Source: Sanderia malayensis (lineage: Eukaryota; Cnidaria; Scyphozoa; Semaeostomeae; Pelagiidae). From it: a DNA stretch of 64,000 nt. The position numbers and the translations under genes were made by a program. Location: positions 372,001-436,000 of the forward strand of contig RQOL01000699.1 of assembly GCA_013076295.1 (NCBI GenBank). The letters are read 5' to 3'. How positions within the stretch are numbered: the first letter of the stretch is position 1; each line of letters begins with the position of its first letter. Below the pieces are notes generated by a model, which was given only the letters and a program-made list of their open reading frames with translations, had not been told where the DNA came from and searched no databases. Positions 45,501-57,500 of the stretch are shown here, in pieces.

Positions 45501-48500
45501 TACAGCAGATCAAATACGCAAAAACTGAAGAGCAAGTACGAAAAACCATACGACAAACCTGATTCGATACTTGAGGCATTCCCCCATGGAATACTGCACC
45601 ATGAAGTCAGAGTGGGAGAAGCATCGCTCGTTCTTGTCACACCAACGACATTGACTGTCCACCAGACAACTCGAGCAATTCGATCGACTGCAAAGAAGAC
45701 GGATAACAAATGATCACAAACGGGACATTCAACCGATTATGCATTGACAAACAAAAACATTACGGGTTCACATTCTGGATAAAAATAATAATAATATGAT
45801 TGCCTTTTCTGGCAAGCATCTTTGATGAGAAAAAATGGGAAAATAGAGTGGAAACAATCACAAGTTGACAGAAGTACATCACAGCAAAGTATAATATAGT
45901 ATAATATAGAGCATAATATAGTATAATATAGAGCATAATATAGTATAATATAGAGTATAATGAGGTAAATAGTTTAAATGGAGACAACGCGAGGTTAAAT
46001 TAGAAGTCTATCTGCGTAAATTTAATTAAAATTAAAGTGGATAAATGCGGAGTAGACTATGGAATACAGTTGATTACAGTGGGTGGACTATAGTAGTTTA
46101 AAATGAAATGGGCGGGATTTCGAATTGGATTAGGGTTTGAAGATAAGAACTTCATACAGTGCAGATCGTACCGCATGAATTACAAAACAGCTTAGATAAG
46201 ATCACATCGAATTAGATTGAAATAAGAGTAGCAAAAGTCGAAGAAGGTAGAATAGGATTCAGTACAGTGCATGAATCAATAAGAAGATCTGATAAAACTC
46301 AACCAACCTGGAGCAGCTTGACGGACAAAAGGCCGGTGAATGGACTTCGGTGGCAGAGAGTCCTCTTCTTGAACACTTCCAATAGGTTGGGTTCCAAGAA
46401 CAGTAGGAATTCTGAATCAGCAAAATAACAACTCCACATTAACAATAATTAACTGAGAGCATCAATTAACTGACCATGGGAAGCATGAGTAACAACAGAC
46501 ATGTTTAACACAATTAACAGACCATGGCAAGTTACTACACAAGTACTACACAAATTACAACACAAGTATGAACAGTTGATGAAATTACCTGCGTGCATTC
46601 TTTGCAATCGGTATAATCCGGGCATTGGACGCACATTGAAGCGTTCAATGTGAGATGTAACGTCTTTAAATTTGAAGAAACACAACTGGGCCAAGATGAT
46701 CGTGGAATACAAGACGATGAAACACTGCACCACCCACAGCCTGCATCAGTCATACAAGCCATGCAATTACGGTAGTTACTGCACGTGCCACTCATGTATG
46801 GATGCAGGTACGATGTGTGTATTACCTTGAGGAAAGAGAACAAGCATTGAAATATTAGATTATTGGACTTGAACAATTAAAGAAGAGGAAACAAAATAGA
46901 TAATTGAATAATTGAATTAGTGATATAGTGATTTAGAAAAATGACAGAAACAAACTACCAGCGAAATAAAAAAATTAAAAAGAATAGAATGAACTTTTTA
47001 ATGTGATAATGTTAACCTAACTAATTCACCAACTATACTAATGAATGTATGACAATGTGCATATATAAATGCTTGATAAATCTTCAGCTATTTGACTCAG
47101 CAAGATTGAATGAGCGTACAGATCGCTAGATTTCTCACCTCAAACCCGGCAGCGATTGAACTAGTCAGATTCCAAGAGACACGCGCTTCGTATGTCCTCC
47201 TCCCGCGGAAGCCCACTCGGCATTGCATGTAATATCGAGCTTGTTTAGTGACAACTCCAAATAGGTTTGCGTCATTGGGTAATCTAGCTTTCACGTACCG
47301 TGTGTCGGCGTTGTATGCGATGGACGCCACTTGTACCTGTGATTTTGATAGACAAGCAATTATCGAGGAGTTAGATGTTGTCCACTGATAGCTAGTGCAT
47401 TGCAGTATGTCGAGTAAACAGGCTACAATGCAATGACTGATAGTCAATATTTTCGACAGCGAGTCGTAAAGATGGAGTCAGCATAAAGTCTATTTGATGA
47501 AACTGCTTTATCGACTCTGGTAAATAAACCATACTTATAGCTAAGGACTTTTCTTTGCTTGCTTTGAAGTCATTTGTATAGTAATAAAGGGAACTGTCAT
47601 GTAAAACACTAATTTTGAACCACGAGCACTCGTATTTTGCTATACAACCACCCCATATGATAAAGCATCATTGATACTTTGAACTGTTTCCCAGTACAAT
47701 ATACCCTTGGTGAAGTTGGATTCCCAGTGGCAATAATCTGATAAAAATTCAACTTAGAGAACTTTAGATCAAACAAAAACGTTGACGAAAAATGCGAAGA
47801 TGACTGATGGCATTTTGACACCGATGAAACAGGTTGAAAAATCCAAAACAATAACTTGGGGCTATGATAGCTATCTAGCAAAGCAAGTCTTACCTTTGAT
47901 GTGTTCAATTCATTAGGCGACATTGAAAGCCACATGTCAACTTGACGACCAGAAATGAAAACTTCTCTTCGTTTCGCTTGAGTCGGATTCGTTTCGAGTA
48001 CGTACGGATAAATAAATCCTGTCAGCTCGTAAACCTTATTGGCAGTATCCAAATTCGTGCCAGCAATATGAGGAGTTCTCAGCATTCGCACCCCGTCTGG
48101 AAAATCCCTGGCCATCGGTTCTGTGTATTCAATGCTCATTATACCGGGGGGAATGTCATCAGTCATGCACTGCCCGTCTGTGGACAGCAGTCTACTCTGA
48201 CTTCCCCACCAACCCTTCTGAAGTTTTGCTTTATCGGCAGCGCATCTCCCGCCCGGCGATAGAGACGAGTAGCATTTGCTGTCTTGTACGCACCACGAGC
48301 AGCGCTGTACCGACGCATTGCCGAACAGCGTGCATGCACTGCAAGATGGATAGGCCGTGCAATGGCTCGTGCAGTGTCTGGAGTCGAAATTCAAAGGGCA
48401 GTTGTGAGCGTTCAGTAATGAATGGCATTTCAAATCGTCGAAGCACCAACCACACGCAGGATCGTTATAACAAGCATCTGCAAGGCAACAAATCATCAGG

Positions 48501-51500
48501 TTAACTATTCACGTCCTACCCAGCACATTCGCAAATGAATTGGACTCCTTGATGCCCGTGTAGAACTGGTTTCCAGTGAGCATTCTTCAACTGACGTTCC
48601 AAGGCTAACAATTCAAGTCAAAACTTTCCAATAGCTCTCTGCGCACAACAGAAACAGAACTGCAAGTCATTATGGCTGCACTAGAAGAGCCTCCATATAA
48701 TAAAGGCAACCTAAACCAGTCTAGCTGCCCGTTATAGAAAGTGTACGCTTCATAAAAACTGTTTTCACAAAGAGATGACTATTTGGGGGGAATTCGGAGG
48801 TGTACTGATAACTGCTTTATTAAATGTTTCTTTATTTGTTCACTCATGCAGCGGAATATCAATATAAAGAACTCTAACGGAGACAAATTTCGCTTCATTT
48901 GGAGGTGATGAAATGGAAGGTAGATTGTAGCCAATACGAAGCAGCTCACCGTATCAGAGATTTGCTCGCTACACCGCAAGGTAATGTCACATGGAGAAAA
49001 CAAACCAGAAAGAGGTTCCACTATGGATTCTGGTGTAAAGACCTGCTAGCAGGGAATATGAAACTCTACAGCATGACTTACATTTCTCGTCATATAGTCC
49101 ACAGTGGTGACCAGCTTCAATGATACCAGATTGATTCACAAAAGCCACAGTTCTCGGCAGCCTGTAAGCAAGAACATCGCCGTGCATTGTACCACTGTAC
49201 CCCCCGACAACCAGCATCGTTTGACTGCCTCGCATCACACCTACGTGGGCGTATCTGCCTTGAGACGGGGGCTTGCTCAAGCTCGAAGCCGGTGATTTCT
49301 GGACAAGAGTTGTTTCGTATACCCACGCGTTGCACTTGATGTTGTAATAGAGCAGTTTATTTGAGTGGCACACTGAACTCATCAATGCAGACAGCATACC
49401 ACCTGGGAAAAAATAGTATGTCAGTCATTATAGTGCAACTACCACGGAAAAAATCTTTGAGAAAACAAACACAATCTATTGTATATAAATCGGGGTCTCA
49501 TTAAATTGGGGGTAAATTTTACTGCCAAGGAGTTTTCGAAATGTTGAGTATTTATTTCCTATAACTGGGGATCGTTGAAAGCAAATAAATCATACCTAGG
49601 ATGTTATGACACACAAAAGCAAGTATATTCGAAAATAAATTGTACTATAGAGAATTTACTAAAGGCCTTTCTGCAGTGTCTCAATATACAAGAACAAAAC
49701 CAAAACATACAACTTCAAACCTGTCTTAGGGACTTTTTAAATGAACAATTCCTGATGTAAACTGAGATAATATATATAAATCACAAACTCCTAACACTAC
49801 AAGTGAATTGTACCATGAAAAAATCCACAAAGGTAATATGCTTAATTTCTCACACTTCGATGTTCGCATTGAGCATTGGTTCGCTATATTAAGGTTCAAC
49901 CATACGTTTTCTTAATATGCAATACACCCTAACATCAGCGGGATATGCATCGTCAAGTATGTCAAGCAATCAATACACCAGGGGGTGATGCTAAGCATTC
50001 AATGCACAAACTTACCATAGATGACCATGTAATCGCCAGCGATAACCGCTGAATGAAAAGACCGTGGCTTTGGCAGCATCAAAGGAACGTGTTGATTTGG
50101 CACCAGCTCTGTGAACACGTGATGATCCAAACTGAACGACAACAATCTATTCTGTTTACTGCGTAAAAAACGGAAATATAAAGTCAGTGTTTCATTCACT
50201 TCAAGTTTGCTCGAAGCTATAGTATTATTCAAAATGGCAGTAAAACCTCCATAAAGAGATTTCTCTCCGCAACAAACAATAACATCGGTCCCCCGGAGCC
50301 TTGCAAAATGCAGTTCGCAATGAAACGTGAAATGCAGAAAAATCATGCGGGATATCTTTTTGCTACGCAGACAATTCTACTGAAACCAAATGAGATCTCT
50401 CACCTTCTGGACAGCTCCCCTCCAAATATCAGCAACGAATTCGTGTATGAATTGTACACAGATGAATGACCGACTAGTCTAAGCATGGATGTTTTTCCAC
50501 CTGAGGTTGTCAGCTTCTTCCACCCGGTTGATGATGATTGCAAATCAAACATAAAGATATCCGCTGAAAATGCCCCATACGTTGTGCGCCCTACAATAAA
50601 AAAAATGATAAGGCTACAGACCTACAACAATCAAGTAATGAGGCTACAGACCTACAACAATCAAGCAATGAGGCTACAGACCAAAAACAATCAAGCAATC
50701 AGGCTTCAGACCAAAAACAATCAAGCAATCAGGCTTCAGACCTGCAACAATCAAGCAATGAGGCTACAGACCTAGAACAATCAAGCAATGGGGCTACAGA
50801 CCTACAACAATCAAGCAATGAGGCTACAGACCTACAACAATCAAGCAATGAGGCTACAGACCTACAACAATCAAGCAATGAAGCTACAGACCTAGAACAA
50901 TCAAGCAATGGGGCTACAGACCTACAACAATCAAGCAATGAGGCTACAGACCTACAACAATCAAGCAATGAGGCTACAGACCTACAACAATCAAGCAATG
51001 AGGCTACAGACCTACAACAATCAAGCAATGAGGCTACAGACCTACAACAATCAAGCAACGAGGCTACAGACCTACAACAATCAAGCAATGAGGCTAAAGA
51101 CCAAAAACAATCAAGCAATGAGGCTACAGACCTAGAACAATCAAGCAATGGGGCTACAGACCTACAACAATCAAGCAATGAGGCTACAGACCTACAACAA
51201 TCAAGCAATGAGGCTACAGACCTACAACAATCAAGCAATGAGGCTACAGACCTACAACAATCAAGCAACGAGGCTACAGACCTACAACAATCAAGCAATG
51301 AGGCTAAAGACCAAAAACAATCAAGCAATGAGGCTTCAGACCAAAAACAATCAAGCAATGAGGCTACAGACCAATAACAATCAAGCAATGAGGCTACAGA
51401 CCTAGAACAATCAAGTAATGAGGCTACAGACCTAGAACAATCAATCAGTGAGGCTACAGACCTAGAACAATCAAGCAATGAGGCTACAGACCAATAACAA

Positions 51501-54500
51501 TCAAGCAATGAGGCTACAGACCTAGAACAATCAAGCAATGAGGCTACAGACCTAGAACAATCAAGCAATGAGGCTACAGACCTACAACAATCAAGCAATG
51601 AGGCTACAGACCAATAACAATCAAGCAATGAGGCTACAGACCTAGAACAATCTAGCAATGAGGCTACAGACCTACAACAATCAAGCAATGAGGCTACAGA
51701 CCTACAACAATCAAGCAACGAGGCTACAGACCTACAACAATCAAGCAATGAGGCTAAAGACCAAAAACAATCAAGCAATGAGGCTACAGACCTAGAACAA
51801 TCAAGCAATGGGGCTACAGACCTACAACAATCAAGCAATGAGGCTACAGACCTACAACAATCAAGCAATGAGGCTACAGACCTACAACAATCAAGCAACG
51901 AGGCTACAGACCTACAACAATCAAGCAATGAGGCTAAAGACCAAAAACAATCAAGCAATGAGGCTTCAGACCAAAAACAATCAAGCAATGAGGCTACAGA
52001 CCAATAACAATCAAGGAATGAGGCTACAGACCTAGAACAATCAAGTAATGAGGCTACAGACCTAGAACAATCAATCAATGAGGCTACAGACCTAGAACAA
52101 TCAAGCAATGAGGCTACAGACCAATAACAATCAAGCAATGAGGCTACAGACCTAGAACAATCAAGCAATGAGGCTACAGACCTAGAACAATCAAGCAATG
52201 AGGCTACAGACCTACAACAATCAAGCAATGAGGCTACAGACCAATAACAATCAAGCAATGAGGCTACAGACCTAGAACAATCAAGCAATGAGGCTACAGA
52301 CCTACAACAATCAAGCAATGAGGCTACAGACCTAGAACAATCAATCAATGAGGCTACAGACCAATAACAATCAAGCAATGAGGCTACAGACCTAGAACAA
52401 TCAAGCAATGAGGCTACAGACCTAGAACAATCAAGCAATGAGGCTACAGACCTACAACAATCAAGCAATGAGGCTACAGACCAATAACAATCAAGCAATG
52501 AGGCTACAGACCTAGAACAATCAAGCAATGAGGCTACAGACCTAGAACAATCAAGCAATGAGGCTACAGACCTACAACAATCAAGCAATGAGGCTACAGA
52601 CCAATAACAATCAAGCAATGAGGCTACAGAGCTAGAACAATCAAGCAATGAGGCTACAGACCTAGAACAATCAAGCAATGAGGCTACAGACCTAGAACAA
52701 TCAAGCAATGAGGCTACAGACCTACAACAATCAAGCAATGAGGCTACAGACCAATAACAATCAAGCAATGAGGCTACAGACCTAGAACAATCAAGCAATG
52801 AGGCTACAGACCTAGAACAATCAATCAATGAGGCTACAGACCTAGAACAATCAAGCAATGAGGCTTCAGACCTGCAACAATCAAGCAATGAGGCTACAGA
52901 CCAATAACAATCAAGCAATGAGGCTACAGACCTAGAACAATCAAGTAATGAGGCTACAGACCTAGAACAATCAATCAATGAGGCTACAGACCTAGAACAA
53001 TCAAGCAATGAGGCTACAGACCTAGAACAATCAAGCAATGAGGCTACAGACCAATAACAATCAATCAATGAGGCTACAGACCTAGAACAATCAAGCAATG
53101 AGGCTACAGACCAATAACAATCAAGCAATGAGGCTACAGACCTAGAACAATCAAGCAATGAGGCTACAGACCAATAACAATCAAGCAATGAGGCTACAGA
53201 CCTAGAACAATCAAGTAATGAGGCTACAGACCTAGAACAATCAATCAATGAGGCTACAGACCTAGAACAATCAAGCAATGAGGCTACAGACCAATAACAA
53301 TCAAGCAATGAGGCTACAGACCTAGAACAATCAAGCAATGAGGCTACAGACCAATAACAATCAAGCAATGAGGCTACAGACCTAGAACAATCAAGCAATG
53401 AGGCTTCAGACCAAAAACAATCAAGCAATGAGGCTACAGACCAATAACAATCAAGCAATGAGGCTACAGACCAATAACAATCAAGCAAAGAGGCTACAGA
53501 CCTAGAACAATCAAGTAATGAGGCTACAGACCTAGAACAATCAATCAATGAGGCTACAGACCTAGAACAATCAAGCAATGAGGCTACAGACCAATAACAA
53601 TCAATCAATGAGGCTACAGACCTAGAACAATCAAGCAATGAGGCTACAAACCTAGAACAATCAAGCAATGAGGCTACAGACCAATAACAATCAAGCAATG
53701 AGGCTACAGACCTAGAACAATCAAGTAATGAGGCTACAGACCAATAACAATCAAGCAATGAGGCTACAAACCTAGAACAATCAAGTAATGAGGCTACAAA
53801 CCTAGAACAATCAATCAATGAGGCTACAGACCTAGAACAATCAAGTAATGAGGCTACAGACCTACAACAATCAAGCAATGAGGCTACAGACCTAGAACAA
53901 TCAAGTAATGAGGCTACAAACCTAGAACAATCAATCAATGAGGCTACAGACCTAGAACAATCAAGCAATGAGGCTACAGACCAATAACAATCAATCAATG
54001 AGGCTACAGACCTAGAACAATCAAGCAATGAGGCTACAGACCAATAACAATCAAGCAATGAGGCTACAGACCTAGAACAATCAAGTAATGAGGCTACAAA
54101 CCTAGAACAATCAAGCAATGAGGCTACAGACCTAGAACAATCAAGCAATGAGGCTACAGACCAATAACAATCAAGCAATGAGGCTACAGACCTAGAACAA
54201 TCAAGTAATGAGGCTACAGACCTAGAACAATCAATCAATGAGGCTACAGACCTAGAACAATCAAGCAATGAGGCTACAGACCAATAACAATCAAGCAATG
54301 AGGCTACAGACCTACAACAATCAAGCAATGAGGCTACAGACCAATAACAATCAAGCAATGAGGCTACAGACCTAGAACAATCAAGCAATGAGGCTACAGA
54401 CCAATAACAATCAAGCAATGAGGCTACAGACCTAGAACAATCAAGTAATGAGGCTACAAACCTAGAACAATCAATCAATGAGGCTACAGACCTAGAACAA

Positions 54501-57500
54501 TCAAGCAATGAGGCTACAGACCTAGAACAATCAAGCAATGAGGCTACAGACCTACAACAATCAAGCAATGAGGCTACAGACCTACAACAATCAAGCAATG
54601 AGGCTACAGACCTAGAACAATCAAGCAATGAGGCTACAGACCTAGAACAATCAAGCAATGAGGCTACAGACCTAGAACAATCAAGCAATGAGGCTACAGA
54701 CCAATAACAATCAAGCAATGAGGCTACAGACCTAGAACAATCAAGTAATGAGGCTACAAACCTAGAACAATCAAGCAATGAGGCTACAGACCTAGAACAA
54801 TCAAGCAATGAGGCTACAGACCTAGAGTAACAATGCGATGAGGTCAGAAACATACAGTAACAAATCAATGATACAAAGCTATCGGCAGCAATGAGATTGC
54901 TCAGTAATTGCTCAGTAAACTCTGTAATTGCTTAGATTCTCCATCAAACGATTCAGCCATTCCGGCTTAACTAATACCCGTTGAGAAAATAGAACCAACA
55001 ATAGTTGCGGCCCCAATGAAAACCCCAATTTTACCCCAACTCTTCAAACCTCTTCCTTATGAGCGCAATTGTTTCGTAATGAAATCAAAGGCAGTTAGCC
55101 TATCTCTGAGAATAAAAAGTAACAGATGGTGTGGTGTTGTAAAATAAAGACAACGTTTTGTCATGAAACATTGATAAAAATGATCAGCCAGTACTTACCA
55201 CCAAATATATACAGCTTGCTGCCGACAATATTGGCTGTGTGGCCAGCAACAGCAATTGGTTTATTTGTGTCATGTCCGACTGGTTGACTCCAAGCTTTGG
55301 TATTCATATTGAACATCCATAGCTCGTCCGAGTTTGTGCCACTAGACAGCTGTCCACCGTAGATGACAAGGTTGTGCTGGTACACACCTCCAGCATGCTG
55401 AAATCTTGCAGTCTGTAGAAAGATGGCAGATAGATTCCTGATATAACAAATATTGCTGCAAAAACCCGCATATATGAACCAGTAGATTAACAACCACAAA
55501 GATGATATCTCTGCTCAAGACAATAGAAGAAACAATAGACTGTTGTTGTTTGGACAATAGAATGGGTGCAGATTTCGTATGTTATTACAGTCTACTCTCG
55601 ATAAGTGGAACCTGCACGGGAACGAAAAAAAATGGTTCCACTTATCGAATGTTCAACTTATCCGAATTATAGGTTTGTTAATGCAAATCCAAGGGACCCA
55701 ATGGAAGTATCCCCCTAGAATATCTTATCCAAGGGAGAAATTGGTTCCACTGAACGAAAGTTCCACTTATCCGGGGCTCCACTTATCGAGAGTAGACTGT
55801 ATGTACTGGCTTTTTCTGCATAGAATTGAATGATGCTTGGCCACATGGGAAGATTCATATTATGAAGAAATCCGATCTATCAGAAATGCGTACTGCAAAT
55901 ACGAATTAAACTCACAGGCTTAATCAGCAATCCCTTAAAATCATACCAGCTGTTTGATGTGATGTTATACATCAATATATCGTCGAAAATTTCATTGAAT
56001 GATCTACCTGTAATGAAAAGAAATATGCTTTTCATTTGGGAATTCATTTGATCTTTTAATTTGTTTTCTGTTTGAAAATTTATACTAATCGCCAAAAGAA
56101 ACCGAACCAGGTGACTTTCGTAGAATTAGGAAGTTCTCCTTATTCCATAATCTTGATCAAGCATAATCTTGATAACTCAAGTTTATGATGATTCGAGCAT
56201 TGGTTAGCTCAAGCTGTCAATGCATTTACCTTGAGACATTTGGTCCTGCACAATTAGCTCTAGCCTCCCCCCAAATATTCATTGAATGGGTCTCAAACAA
56301 TTGAATTGAATGGGTGTTGAAAACGACAATTAATAAGTCAATCCAACAGCAACCATATGGTAACTTGATTAATGAGCCTGTAAACTACACAATGAACCAT
56401 ACGTTTGAACGGCTTACCTCCATGTACCCACAAGGTATCGGTTTCTTTAACATATGCTGCAAAATGCCTTGAGCGTGCTTGAAAAATTGTCGGTTGCGAT
56501 GACAATTTATGCCATGAATTAGCATCGCTATTCGGCACTGAAGACAACGAACAAGAATCGCCGTAGTTGCCACTGCTACACTGGCACTTCTTCTTGGCCT
56601 GTGTGCAACAAAACAAATGAACCAGCATTAACCTTTCTAAAGCTCAGTCAATATATTCTACCAACCCTGCGGTAATCAAACACAATGTAACCTCTGCACA
56701 GCAAACGAAGCCACTGCACTCAGTGTACCAGTGGTCACTATGTGGGAGCCTTCGAACGCGAACTCGTTGGTTCACCATGTATCTGGTTAACTCTAGCCCT
56801 TGAAACCATTTTCATTGACATGACTTAGGTTTAGTTTTAGAGTTGGCAGATAAATAGAAGCTGGCTACGACAGAACCAACATAATTTCTCTTGGTACGGT
56901 ATGTGCCCTAGATTAATGCAATGTTATTCTCATTGTATGCAACTCTATATTTCACAGAGAAGGTAGCTTTATAGCTACTCCTGCATATAACGTGAAGCAC
57001 AGAAGAATCCCATAAAACGACCATCTATGGGACAAGCTCTGCTGCATAATACGTGAACTGTGTAGACACTGTGTTAAGGTTGGTAATAGTTCATAAATTC
57101 CTTGGGTGACATTAATAATCGGTCATAAGATTTGTACCGTATTTCCTCTAATTAGCGCCCACCCCCTTTTAACCGCCCCCTCCAATAAGCGCCCACCCTA
57201 AAATCAAATAGCGTGAACTAATTCTTAAATTTTCACTGTTTGGTTCAAATAATTTTGCCAAATATTTTTCTAATTTTGCACAATATTTAATAAGAACCCG
57301 GACGCTTATTAGAGGAAACACAGTACGTTGATTGAGGTTCTACGAAACAAAGTCAGGAACAACTTACAATGTCGCATGTTCCTTTGGCAATCGAGCTATA
57401 GCAGAGCACTGGACACGATGGATACTGGCAATAGTCTCCTTTGTAGTTTGCTGCGCAGCTGCATTTGCCAGACGGGCTGCACGTGCCTGCGTTGGAGCAT

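Noticed and set aside
50611..54830. CRISPR-like array
   Set aside because: There are no unique spacers between repeats, the units are contiguous, and the context is a metazoan intron.
50729..54868. 1379-codon open frame on the MEGF8 sense strand
   Set aside because: It consists of a 30-bp repeat whose length is a multiple of three, so openness is automatic. It ends at repeat variants that create TGA and has no independent gene signals.
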